Part shown: positions 48,326 to 62,345 of the stretch, piece by piece
Position numbering within the stretch: position 1 is the first letter of the stretch
Layout of the letters: each line of letters starts with the position of its first letter
Assembly: GCA_020152595.1 (NCBI GenBank)
Contig: JAIGNY010004524.1
Location: forward strand, 271,001 to 335,000
Source: Chiridota heheva
Taxonomy: Eukaryota > Echinodermata > Holothuroidea > Apodida > Chiridotidae
Direction: 5' to 3'
Length of the DNA stretch: 64,000 nucleotides
Notes under the pieces: model-generated
The model's input: only the letters and a program-made list of their open reading frames with translations
Database searches by the model: none
Told to the model about the DNA's origin: nothing
Position numbers and translations under genes: made by a program

Positions 48326-49330
48326 GGCATTTTGATTTCCCGATCAGCAGCAACATTTGATTGAAACAGAGGGAGTCTCGTCTCATGAAAGTTGCTTGAC
48401 CCGTCAGCCCGTCACCAAAATATCTGATACATCAGTACAGTAACGTCACTTCCGCAGAGTTAATTAAATGGTTTGTAGGTGATTGCGTAATTAATTCGAC
48501 CAATCAGAAACGATGAAGTGTATTGTATTCCCATCTATACCAGTCCAATTTTCTGCTTGTAAACGGAATTTGGGTAAAATGATTGAAATATATTTGGTAA
48601 ACCTTAAAGATTTTTAAAAAGTTCCCGAAAATGAAAATTTTGAGATTTGCAGATTGAAAATTGAGCAATTGCAAATTAAACATTAATGGAAATTTGGGAG
48701 CTTCCATTACTTCCAATCCCGGCTTAAAGTTTGAACGTCTCCTTTCTCGCCATTCCACCGTCTGCCCGTTTTTCTTTTTTCGATACGATCGGTCGCTCTC
48801 ACCGCCCCCTGTTGTGTAGGGGAATAACTGTTTAACAGGAATTATAGAAACTAGTATCAAATTATAAAAGACATCTGCGGAAGAAAGTCAAGAAAACTTG
48901 ACCATTTGACGAATTGTTTGATTCCGCACTTCAGCACATTAGTATTGAAAACTTTTACGGTCCTCAGGTCTTACAATGTATGTTTACAATTTATATATTT
49001 TTAAAATATTTTTTAGCAATCATATAGTGTTGGAAATCATCGTATGGATATATCATTAATGATCACTTAATGGCTTACGTTTTCTTCTTTTTTCTCACAA
49101 TTATCAAGATATTTCTAAAACAAATTTATTTGTTTCAATAGGTAAACAAATGTTGTCGTTAAAATTCCTATACTAAGCTGTGAAGCAAACAAAATGGATA
49201 AACACTGTATGTTTGCCACCTCATACCCTTGCAGTCACAGGCACTGTTGACAACAGAAAGAAATTATGCTACTGCCACAATGGCACGAATAATTTGAAGA
49301 AAAACGCTTGATTTTTAAAAAGATTGTTTG
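48326..49330. other. Non-coding spacer
   Basis: AT-rich, with no recognised gene or RNA. Confidence 0.45.
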
Positions 49331-50063
49331 AATTTAGATGCACACTCAGACAGTTTAGATGCACACCCAGACAATTGAGATGCACACCCAGACAATTTAG
49401 ATGCACACCCACACAATTTAGATGCACACCCAAACAATTTAGATGCACACCCAGACAATTAAGATGCACACCCAGACAATTTAGATGCACACCCAGACAA
49501 TTAAGATGCACACTCAGACAGTTTAGATGCACACCCAGACAATTTAGATGCACACCCACACAATTTAGATGCACACCCAGACAATTGAGATGCACACCCA
49601 GACAATTTAGATGCACACCCAGACAATTTAGATGCACACCCACACAATTTAGATGCACACCCAAACAATTTAGATGCACACCCAGACAATTAAGATGCAC
49701 ACCCAGACAATTTAGATGCACACCCAGACAATTAAGATGCACACCCAGACAATTTAGATGCACACCCAAACAATTTAGATGCACACCCAGACAATTTAGA
49801 TGCACACCCAGACAATTTAGATAAACACCCAGACAATTTAAATGCACACCCAGACAATTTAGATGCACACCCAGACAATTTAGATGCACACCCAAACAAT
49901 TTAGATGCACACCCAGACAATTTAGATAAACACCCAGACAATTTAAATGCACACCCAGACAATTTAGTGGCACACCCAGACAATTAAGATGCACACCCAG
50001 ACAATTTAGATGCAAACCCAGACAATTTAGATGCACATCCAGACAATTTAGATGCACACCCAG
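49331..50063. repeat. 21-bp satellite (GATGCACACCCAGACAATTTA), about 35 units
   Basis: Near-perfect 21 bp monomers with a few diagnostic variants (ACACAATTTA, CAAACAATTTA, AATTAAGATG, AGATAAACACC) that recur in blocks, showing multi-unit duplications. Both strands are open for hundreds of bases because 21 is a multiple of 3. Confidence 0.97.
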
Positions 50064-50360
50064 CTGCCCAGACAATTTGGGCCGAAAAAGTATGATTTTG
50101 GGAACTGAGGACTAGTCCACATTCATGGCATTGCAACCCTGAATTTGATGCTCTTTGCAATTGTGAGAAGCATGCATAAACTGCACTTTCTTTCAAGACT
50201 AAAAGGAGGGAAGGTTTTGTTTTTGCCTGAGTGCCTGAAATTGACTTCAAATCTGCAGTTCGCCGAATCGATGGATATTTTCAGTAAAAAATTTGTATTG
50301 GCTGACAGGATGTCAATTTTCTACGAAGCTTTAGAGAGGGCATGGTAAAAAATACTTTTA
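50064..50360. other. Short segment between satellite arrays
   Basis: A 67-codon plus-strand frame (50145-50348) has no recognisable motif. Its last part (ACGAAGCTTTAGAGAGGGCA then TGGTAAAAAAT) recurs inverted at about 54680-54710, so it belongs to a repeat. Confidence 0.45.
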
Positions 50361-50462
50361 GTACGTACGTACGTGATGATAATACGTACGTACGTGATGA
50401 TAATACGTACGTACGTGATGATAACACGTACGTACGTGATAATAATACGTACGTACGTACGT
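50361..50462. repeat. ACGTACGTACGTGATGATAAT array
   Basis: Five units of about 21 bp, each with the self-complementary ACGTACGTACGT core. A related inverted array is at 54575-54662. Confidence 0.9.
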
Positions 50463-50544
50463 CCTCAGAGAGGACAAGTGCCTTTTTAGAGAGGGAATTT
50501 TCCCTTTAAAACATTGAAATCTTTTTCTTCAAAAATTTAAAATC

Positions 50545-51640
50545 TGATCTTTTATTAGAGAAAGTAACAAAAATATCGCCCTAACAGACTAAAAATGTTA
50601 AATTTCACGCGCTTTGTGCGCATACACTATTCTAATGTTTCCCCAGCACAAAGTTGGGGCCCAACAGCCCTATATATTGAGCTTTTTCATGTTAGTTAAA
50701 AAGCCTTCGGCTCTGCCTACCTTTGTTTTCCCAGTTTATATTTTGTAAAAACTCTTTAAAATTAGGCCTTTCTAGAGGTTGGGAGCCACCCCAATTTTCT
50801 TTAGTGGGGCATCTTTGAAATGGGCCGTGCAGGGCAAAACTTACTATTTGGACCCAGGCCATTGTCACATAAACTAACGTCCCTTCCTCCATCTTCTTTG
50901 TAAAGTTCAATAGGTGTACCTTTATAAAAATAAAAATAGATTAAAGGTGTAATTTAAAATATATTTAAATTCCCTTCTTATACAGTGAGTGCTCTTTTTT
51001 ATTGACAGGGTGAAGAAAGTACAACAAACATCAAGCAATTACCCAAATTGTACTTTAATTTGGGTTCTGGAAATGAAACATACCATTGCCACTGACTCGC
51101 TGAAGACTGGGTGTGAATGTGGGTCATCTGGTCCGACTGATATACTGCGTTACATTTATTGAAAATGTTGGCCTCCTGAAAAATTCTGAGGACTGAAGGA
51201 CCCCTTTCTGTATTTGCTTTTCACATCATTTTAGACATTAGATATATTCCTATTCATGACCAACACAATTGGCTAATCATGATCTATAAGTCTAAATCCT
51301 TCCGATTTCGATACTTATGATCTATTAATGTTCCATTTTTTTTTTGTGGATATAAAATTGTCATTTTTACCGAATTTTGGACCAAAATATCTTGAATTTT
51401 TGAAGCTGTAGATTAAAAAGAGAGAGAGAGAGAAAATGGGTCACCAGTAATTTTCGAACCTAAAAATGTTCCAGTGGGGGTGGAGGGGAAGGTTCTACCA
51501 TACTGTTGTGCTACATTCTTTGAAAATACGACTGTTGGAAAGTGCCTCCCCCTCTCAGATCCTTCCCCTCTTCTCCTTCTCTTAGATCCTGCCCCCCTCC
51601 CCACCCCACCCCCTTAGATTCAAATCATTTCTGACGCCTC
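50545..51640 (+). repeat. ~1.1-kb dispersed repeat, copy B
   Basis: It is the direct-orientation partner of 46403-47480 and diverged by indels. It includes the matching end with GGGAAGG, C-runs and TTAGATTCAAAT. Confidence 0.8.
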
Positions 51641-52061
51641 TGTTTGGCTGCAAAACATCGGATAATCAGATAATAGCCATAGACATCTGAAACGAATTAT
51701 GAAGAAACTTTCTTCAGTACTTTGTCTGTTTGTATATCGCTTGAGGCGTATATCATTTTGTGCTACTCTCAGCACTGGCGAAGCCACGATTTTTATTTTT
51801 GGGGAGGGGGGACAACCATGAGCGTCGAGAAGTATTTTTGATTGGGTGTAACCGAAAGCATTATGGCGACATTGCTTTGCGTGTATCGCAAAGCCCCACG
51901 GCGTGGGTACAGGGGCCCGCCTAAGGGCCCTTGGTGGGATCCAGAGCTTTGAGAAATTACGCATTTTAGAAATATGAATCGCGTTAAACTAAAAGCCAAA
52001 TCGCGTGGTGTGTTTTCAAAGGGCGAAGTTCCAGAAAGCTACGGAACATAAAGGGAATTAG
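51641..52061. other. Non-coding region with TIR-like CACTGGCGAAGCCACG
   Basis: Near 51773 the phrase CACTGGCGAAGCC resembles the ends of the hAT-like elements in this window, but no partner end was found. Confidence 0.4.
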
Positions 52062-52500
52062 GCACTGGCGTAAGCCAGGATTTTTATTTATTCTTTTTAA
52101 ACATTTTTTTTTTGTGGGGAGGGGGTAACTGTCTGTGTGATATGTCACACAGTCTGAAGGTGTGCATTGTATATAGAGTTTGTAAAGGCTCTTGGGTTTT
52201 ATTTGCTGAATTGCTCATTAAAATTTGTCAGCAACTGTAGTAGAACCCCAGTCAGGCATAGTGACGGTACGTGTAATGGGTCTAGTAAGTTAATGGGATA
52301 ACGGCTTCTACTAACAACACTCTTTCAAATTAAAAATTATTTGTATTACACATTATACACAAAAACACACATGGCGATTAACTTTTCAGTAAAACTAATA
52401 TATTTTTGATGTGTAATCATTTTTGTTGGTGTGGGATTGGGATTGGGTATTGCCCCTTGCCCCCGCCCCAACCCCCACCACCCCCAGGCTACGTCAATGA
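52062..52500. mobile_element. Possible ~440-bp TIR element
   Basis: CACTGGCGTAAGCCAGG at the left and CCCCCAGGCTACGTCAATG at the right are imperfect inverted repeats of the CACTGGCGTAGCC type. Confidence 0.35.
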
Positions 52501-52776
52501 CAATCAGTTCAGTAGCCATGCATTTCGAGTGCATCCAACGATATGTAACTGCGAAGATGTTCGTAATTTGTCCAAGATAAAAATGGCCACATCCACATTG
52601 TCTGAATGTTTCCGTCGATACAAAGAAAATTTCTTCATAATTAGTTTCATATGACTAAGGCTTACATTTATCCGATGTTTTGCAACCAAGTAATACAGGA
52701 TTTCTTTTTGACTAAACCCTAAATCAAAGAGGGGCGTAGGCTGGTCTGTACCTGGAGAGGGAGGGGGGCGGTGGGG

Positions 52777-52838
52777 TGCGATTTTCAGGAAAGTGGATTA
52801 CTCATAATGCGATTTTCAGGAAAGTGGATTACTCATTT
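52777..52838. repeat. 31-bp tandem duplication
   Basis: The unit starting TGCGATTTTCAGGAAAGTGG and ending in ATTACTCAT plus three bases occurs twice in succession (52777-52807 and from 52808). Confidence 0.9.
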
Positions 52839-52870
52839 TTGGTAGGCGAGCGCACGCGTAAGGTGGACGA

Positions 52871-54193
52871 CAGGGGCGGCGCGACATTTTTTTTTATTAA
52901 AGAGGGGGAGGGGGAGGGGAATTGTTGATGGTTATCATCACATACAGACATATAGATAATTGATGTGACGCCTTGGCGGCACTGCGCATGTACATCATGC
53001 GCCCAAGCGTGGGGTCTAGATGCCCAACTTGGGCCCTGGTGGGGTCCAGGGGCGAAGCTCCGGCAGTGATCCAGGGTACGAAGCCCCCGGAAGCTCCTGG
53101 ATTTGCAGTTCGGTAGATTATCCTCTTATTGAGAAAATTATTTTCCGGAAAATCTCAGACGCCATTTTGAAGATAACCCATGATGCCTCTAACGAAACAG
53201 CATAACGCCATGGCACAGAACTTGTATGGGTTATAGAAATTTTATAACCAAGTAGGTCAATTTCATTTTTGCATTTTCAAAATCTATACTTATTAATCTA
53301 CAAATCATCCAGTTCCCAAATGGACATCCACCAGTCCAATACGCCGTTTCAGAGATATTTAATGACAAACTTACAAATTCTTGCCTGTTTTCGCTGGAAA
53401 TTATCAAAGTTAACGCAGACACCATCCACTACCAAACAAGAAAGAGAATGTCCATTGCACAAACAGGTATGCACACAAGGCAGCCTGGTCACTTCGCACA
53501 TACAATGACCGCATAGGTCAAAGCACTTGTTAATGGAAATCCGGAAGTTACATAATTTACATAGGTTTTCCCCTCTTTGGGGGAAAATAATTTTTTTCCT
53601 AAAGAGGAGAATCTTTTGAATTGATTTGAGGAATTTAAAAGTCCAAAAACCTGCTTAAATTCGATGGAAATTTGGAACGTTTGGGTAGAAATATTGTACA
53701 TTTTTATTCATGAAACTTGACTGCTTGATATGAATCGGCTAGAGAATCGCCCGTAAGTCTATGACCAAAAGAAAACTAAAGGGCGTATCCTTCACGTGAT
53801 CCATCAGTTTTATTTTTTGAGAGAAAGTTTAAAAAGTATATTTGAAGTCTTTTTTATGTTTAGAATATGAATTATTTTCAAACACAATTTCATAAAATTA
53901 AATAATCAGTCACTCATGCTACAAGAACGTGTATATTTCCTAACAATCACATGAGATGAACAAAAGAAAAACACAATTTCAAAGATTTATTTACACCGCA
54001 TTTTGGTTAAGAAATGTGAACAAATCTAGGAGCGCAGATTTAGGGGTGCAAGAATTCGCAAATCTAGAAATAACTTTTTTTGTTTCAAAATGTTGTCGAA
54101 TTCTTTATTTTCCTACTGTATATATATAAATATTTTTTACTTTGCAGAAATTAGGGGTAAATACCTCCCTCACCCCCGGTCGCGCCGCCCCTG
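52871..54193. mobile_element. 1.32-kb non-autonomous DNA transposon with perfect 15-bp TIRs
   Basis: CAGGGGCGGCGCGAC at the left end is the exact reverse complement of GTCGCGCCGCCCCTG at the right. GACGA flanks both sides, a possible 5 bp target duplication. The interior is AT-rich, holds a GGTCCAGGGGCGAAGC phrase (about 53043) and has no transposase. Confidence 0.75.
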
Positions 54194-54574
54194 GACGATG
54201 GGTGTCTTGAAATGTTAATCCTGGCCGGTATTGGTTATTTATGCCATTTGACAGTTTCTTGCACTTTATAACGCAATTTTTGATGTAAATGTATTGTTAT
54301 GTCAGATGTATTTTTGGAAGCTAATGACCCATTTTGTTTCCACTCATCTATTCTTAATTATCTTCTGGGTGAGTGCCAAATTGCAATATGAATACCAAAG
54401 TCTTACTATCACATTGGCCTTATGGCTTCATTAACTCCAGCCTGTGTGGAACGCTGGGGGTGGGGTAGGTCAGCACCCCCAGTCTACCATCCTATCCATC
54501 TCGGGAATGTATGTATCATGTAGACTCGTAGACGTGGACTTGTCACGTAGACTCGCTTACGTTACACATGTGTT
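54194..54574. other. Non-coding spacer
   Basis: No gene is recognised. Confidence 0.45.
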
Positions 54575-54710
54575 TAGTACGTACGCAATAATTTTACGTA
54601 ATATTATTACGTACGTACGTGATATTATTACGTACGTACGTATTATGATTATCACGTACGTGAGTAATACAATTATTTTTTACCATGTCCCCTCTAGAGC
54701 TTCGTAATTT
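54575..54710. repeat. Inverted counterpart of the ACGTACGT array
   Basis: TACGTACGTACG cores alternate with ATATTATTA and are followed by TTTTTTACCATGTCCCCTCT and AGAGCTTCGTA. This is the reverse complement of 50308-50460. Confidence 0.85.
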
Positions 54711-54772
54711 TCGTACCAAACTCATACATATCAGCCAAAATTTCGCCCAGACAACTGTGGTTCAGTTTGCCA

Positions 54773-55262
54773 GAGACGTAGCCAAAACATTGAAAAGTGG
54801 TCGGGGAGAAGGGGGGAGGGGGGACGGGGGAAGGGGGGAGGTGAGCGACCTCTGTGGAAAAATGTTTTGCACCGGACCCAACTGCCCAATGAGATTATTT
54901 AATTATGGGTTTACGGAACAAATCTATACCGAGGGAGGATCTGAACTCTCTCCCCCAACCCCCCAATTCCCCCCTTCCAAAAAAAAACTTTCTATGTTTA
55001 TTCTTAAATTGTTGGGTCTGACATCTTTTGTTTTCTTAAGGGAATTTTTTTGGAAATTTGGCCTGAATTTTTTGGAAAATTTAGCTGAATGTTTTGGAAA
55101 ATTAACCAATTTTTCAGATAATTAGCAATAAAAGAAGCTCAGAAGCCCATACATCAGTCGATGACATAATTAAACTCTTACAGTTATTCATTAAGTCACC
55201 CGAAGGGGTGGGGGAAGGGAGAGGGCGACTGCTCCCACTGCTTCCCCTGGCTACGTCCTTGT
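54773..55262. mobile_element. Possible ~490-bp TIR element
   Basis: GAGACGTAGCC at the left and GGCTACGTCCTTG at the right are inverted. G-runs follow inside the left end and C-runs lie further in. Support is weak because the inverted match is short. Confidence 0.3.
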
Positions 55263-57508
<2,246 letters not shown>

Positions 57509-57672
57509 GGGGAGGGGGAGACTAAACACTCATGCGTATAGCGTGAGAGGGGAAGGGGGAGACTAAACACTCATGCGTATAGCGTGAGAGGGGAAGGGGG
57601 AGACTAAACACCCATGCGTATAGCGTGAGAGGGGGAGGGGGAGACTAAACACCCATGCGTATAGCGTGAGAA
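57509..57672. repeat. ~42-46-bp minisatellite, 4 units
   Basis: Each unit has GAGACTAAACAC, YCATGCGTATAGCGTGAGAG and a G-rich linker (GGGGAAGGGG or GGGGAGGGG). Confidence 0.95.
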
Positions 57673-59399
57673 GCGGAGGCTGAGATACAAGTTTTAAAGA
57701 GAAAACATTTAATTACTTTCTGAATATCATTTATGATGATATCTTATAACACAAATATGACAGAACTTGAAGAAATGAACTTGGACACAATTTATTAAAT
57801 TAGCAAAGTTTTCAGAGAAATACATTAAAACAAAAAATACACAAGACAGTGGTACAGTATATGACTCAGTTAATACCAAACGCCGCATAAAATGGCAGCC
57901 ACTCGGTACTAGCTGTATATGTCAATCTGTAACGAAACAGCTTCATTAAACAATCTGGGGAAAATTAAGTATATCATTCAATGAAACATGAAATTATATG
58001 GTGTAATGCATGTATAATCATGACTCCCGGGTGCGTCACTCACCGTTTCTCATAGACGTTTAATCTGATTATAGTTCTCTTATGCATGAGCCACATACAA
58101 CTTGCTCAAACCGTTGCCTGCTGGTGAAAATGCTGCATTACGGTGTGGACATCCTGGCCTATATGATATACATGCATCTTCACCTTTGAACAGATTACTG
58201 AATTGTGTCTTTATAAACAGAGTGAAAAGCTATGTAAATATTATTTTCCGCCTTCAACTCACTTTACTGCTGTACTGCAGAACTGTCACTATATTTGTAA
58301 CAAGAATTGCCTTCGCATCCGTTTCTTTCTTTCTTCCTTTTCAAAGTATATGAAATGTAAACACCTTGGCCTTCCATTATTCAATCGACCCCCGAAATGA
58401 GCCATAATACTGAGCCATAATACTGTAAACAGGAAGATTAAATATAAACAGTGAACAGGCAAAATGATAATGAAAACATAAAAAATCACTATTCGGAAAT
58501 CGACCATTAATTCTTATCTGCAGTTAATAATGTTTGAGGTAGTAATTACGACACCATTCTTGTTGCATTTACTTTCATTTTCCAACCACTTCAATATATA
58601 AGGTGGGATTTGAGGGGGGCAAGGTGGCACTTTTTCCGAATTTGTATCTTTTGGATGGTGAATTTTTGCATCTAAGCGTGATTTTGTGACCCCCCACACA
58701 CTTTTGACCCCCCCCCCTCCCCCGACACACACACACTTTCGGTAGGCAAAATGTATAGGCCTAAGCCTGATGACCAAATCTTCTGTGAAGTATGTAATTA
58801 TTATGCATGAATTGCATGTACATCTCAAAAATCATGCTCAGTCAGTCACAAAGACAATAGTCAGGTAGTACATGTAAGAGTGCATGTTGGCTGAAAATGT
58901 AAGTAGAACATCAATGATGTAGTAGCTCAAGATATATTTGGGGGATGGGAAGAAACCATGTTTTTGTGAGTAATGGCTGAATGTCTGGAAGGGTGCATGG
59001 TAAACCTTACAGGCCCTGGGCAAAGTCGATTTCGGTTTATCCCCGAATTATGCAGTGCAATATATTCGGGGGCCCAAAGCGCCATATTCCGCACGGGCCC
59101 CCAGGACTCTACAGTTGCCCCACTGCCAGTACTACCCACTGTGTATTAGCGCTTTTATATCGTTTGAATATGTGATGTTGAGTGTAGGATCTTTGATTAT
59201 GGGAATGCTTTAAGAATGCACTGCAGTGTGCTTTTTTTTTTCTTTTCTTTTTTTGCAGATATTTAAGTTGCTGAGAAATGTCTTCTTATAAGTTTTCCAT
59301 TATTAGCAGTGGAAAGTCACGGGGGTGAGAGTTTAAACCCACCTGTCAGGCATGTCTCTGGGGATAGGGATTGTTCAATAGTGGTAGATTGAAGGTTAT
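57673..59399. other. Non-coding region
   Basis: A C-rich and CA-rich stretch lies at 58689-58735 and a T-run at 59231-59252. Short open frames lack motifs. Confidence 0.45.
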
Positions 59400-62345
59400 G
59401 TTTTTAAATCTTCGTAGCATTTTGAATAGGCGTGATGAGCTTCTGGCTGAATTTCAATTAGTAGACCTGATATAATTGGTATTACTGAGAGTTGGATTTA
59501 TAGTGAAATTAGTGATTCAGAGGTAGCCTACATATTCCAGCTTATTCAGTTTTCAGGCAAGACAGATTAGATACTCTCAATGGTAAAGGAGGTGGCGTTT
59601 TATTGTTTGTAAAAGACAGTTTTGATTGTATAGATAAGACTGCTCAGTTTTCTTTTGGTTTTTCAAATTGCGTATGGTGTGAGCTTATTGTTGATGGCGA
59701 TGTTGGTAGTTCAGTGCTTGTTGGTGTTGTGTATAGATAACCAAATTCTAGTCCTGAGAACAATCAGAAATTGTTTGACTGCTTCAGAAAATTGCTTCTA
59801 GGAGGGTTATTGTTTTGGGGGACTTTAATTTTCCAGACATTGATTGGAATCTTTGTACTAGTAGTGGTTCACATGGTAAAGATTTTCTGGCAGCTGTATC
59901 TGACTGCTTTTTAATCCAGCATGTGCTGTTTCCCACGCGTGGTAGTAATTGTCTTAATTTGATATTCAGTAGTGAAGATAGTATGGTTAGAAATGTGCTA
60001 AGTAGCGGTAAGGTAGGGTGTAGTGATCATGATCTCATTAGTTTTGATCTGTATTGTTTCACAAATGCTTCACCAGCTAATATACTGGTTTCAGATTTTA
60101 AGAATGCTGACTTTGCTGCACTTCAGGATAATTTGTCATTCGATTGGACTTCTTTGCTATATGACTTAGATCCTCTAAAGCATGGGATGTTTTCCAAACT
60201 ATAGTTTTGGAGGGTGTAAATAGGTTTGTCCCATTAAAAAAAGTCTGTAGGCGTAATCGGCCAGTGTGGATGTCTCGGTGGGTTTTGCAGGCTGTTCGGA
60301 AAAAGAAGAAGTTGTGGCGTTGTTATAAACACAGTAGGTGTTCTGCGGAGCTTGCTAGGTATAAGGATCATGAAAAGTTCACACAGGGTTTGATAAGAGA
60401 TACCAAAGTGCTTTTTGACAAACGTTTGTCCAAAGAGGTTAAGATTAATTTTAGGTCGTTTCATTCCTATGTTTGCTCAAAGCGAAAAACTAAGCAGGCT
60501 GCTGGTCCCCTTCAGGGTAATGATGGTGTTACTATCAATAGTGGTAAGGATATAGCCTAGGTATTGAACGACTACTTTGTGTCTGTTTTTACTAAGGAGT
60601 CCCCTGCTGATGATGTTGTGGATTATCTTAGTGTGCACTCTCCAGTATCCATTAAGAATGTTGATTTTTCAGTTGATGTTGTGTCTAAAAAGTTGAAGGG
60701 TTTGAACTCAAATAAAGCATCCGGTCCAAATGGAATACATCCTGCTGTCTTACGTGAGTGTTCTGACGTTCTTTCTGTTCCCCTGAGTATTGTCTTTTCA
60801 AAAATGCTTTGATGTTGGTGTTTCTTCCTAGTGATTGGATAATTGCTAGTGTCACTCCTATTTTTAAAAAGGGTGACCACAGTTTGCCATGTAACTATAG
60901 GCCAGTGAGTCTTACCAGTGTTGTGTGCAAGGTCATGGAGTCCATTGTTAAGAATGTTGTACTAGATCATTTACTGGTCAATAGTTTGTTGAATTTGTAG
61001 CAGCATGTTTTTACTGGTCAATAGTTTGTTGAATTTGTACCAGCATGGGTTTTTACCTAAGAGATCTTGTGTTTCTAATTTATTGGAGTTTCCTGATGAT
61101 GTTACTAAACTAGTTGATTTTGGTCATAATGTGGATGTTATTCATTTAGATTCCCAAAAAAGCAATTGGTTCCATTGGGCAGGCTCATAATGAAAACAAG
61201 AGCGTTTGGTGTGGAGGGAAGCGTGCCAGTTGGATATATTCTTGATTAGTTGACAGGTCACAAAGAGTTGTTGTTAATGGTGAAGTATCTCCATGGAAGA
61301 AGGTTACAAGTGGTGTTCCTCAGGGTTCTATATTGGGTTTGCTTCTTTTCTTAATCTTCATTAATGATACTGATGTTTCCCTTGGCTCCAGGATTCGTCA
61401 ATTTGCTGATGACGCTAAGCTGTTCAGGATTGTTGATGATGCTAGGGATTCTTCACTTTTGCAAACTGATCTGGATAAGTTAGTTTCTTGGTCCCAAACA
61501 TGGCAGATGTCATTCAATGTTGATAAATGCAGAGTTATTCATTTTGGCCAGAGGAATTTGGCTTTTGATCACTGCATGAATGGTTTAAATCTTTGGTTGT
61601 GCTGATCAAGAAAGGGATCTAGGTGTTGTCATTACTAGCAATATGAAATCTTCTAAACAGTGTACCTAAGAAGCTGCAAGGGCAAATATAATGCTTGGTT
61701 TGATTAGAATTTTTTTTTGTTATCTTGGTAGAGAGGTTGTTCTTAATTTGTATAAGCAGTTAGTCAGGCCTCACCTTAAGTATGCTATTCAGGCTTGGAG
61801 TCCCTTTTATGAGAACGAAATACTTCATTTTGGAGCAAGTTCAGCGAAGAGCCACTAGACTTATTCCTGAAGTAAGGAATCGCTCTTATGAATCTAGGTT
61901 GCGAATTCTTGATTTGACAACGCTTGAGTTGAGAAGAGTACGTGGCGATATGATTCAGGTTTTTAAATTCCTTCCTATTTGGTATTAATGCTTTGACTTT
62001 CTGTTATTTCTTGCATGTTTTAGCTAATCCTCATGTAAGACGTGGTAACAGTTTGAAGTTGACCAAATAGTTCTCACGGATAGGTATTCGGTGTTTTAGC
62101 TTTTCGCAAAGAGTTGTTAATGAGTGGAATGGTTTGCCTGAGTGGGTAGTTAGCTCCAATTCTGTTCACAATTTCAAAGTCAACATTGATGAGTTCTTTA
62201 CTAACTCTGGGCGTCTTTGATCAGTTGATGAGGTTTTTTTTGTGGTGGTGTTAGTTTGGGCTTTTTATGGGGTGGCTAACCCTTCTTAGCCCGTATTTTT
62301 GTTATGTTATGTTTTGCTATGTTATGTTATGTTATGTTCAGTACG
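59400..62345 (+). pseudogene. LINE-B: APE-type non-LTR retrotransposon, decayed ORF2
   Basis: The sequence starts in the endonuclease (MFLNLRSILNRRDELLAEFQ at 59400, an ITESW-like site near 59485, then GDFNFPDIDW at 59818 and CSDHDLI near 60022). A linker (RPVWMSRWVLQAVRKKKK) leads to RT with SNKASGPNGIHPAVL (about 60710), IASVTPIFKKGD and NYRPVSLTSVVCK, SGVPQGSI (about 61310), FADDAKLF (about 61402) and a post-RT region ending in a WNGLP-type motif near 62125. Stops and shifts are frequent, including one from a 40 bp tandem duplication at 60971-61050. The tail has TTATG/TTTTG pentamers at about 62303-62338. The motifs fit a CR1/Jockey-like group; clade not settled. Confidence 0.88.
62300..62340 (+). 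repeat. LINE-B 3' pentanucleotide tail (ATGTT)n
   Basis: Seven or so ATGTT/TTTTGCT units end the LINE. Such short-repeat tails in place of poly-A are known from CR1/L2-like LINEs. Confidence 0.7.

Noticed and set aside
49269..50075. 268-residue Leu/Cys heptad-repeat protein
   Set aside because: It arises from a 21 bp satellite that is open on both strands, with no start context or flanking coding signal.
53020..53205. Short plus-strand coding exon
   Set aside because: It starts in a GC-rich dispersed repeat phrase inside the 1.32 kb TIR element and has no recognisable motif.
58102..58400. Two overlapping small plus-strand ORFs
   Set aside because: They overlap in different frames, have no motif, and no splice or polyadenylation context supports a gene.
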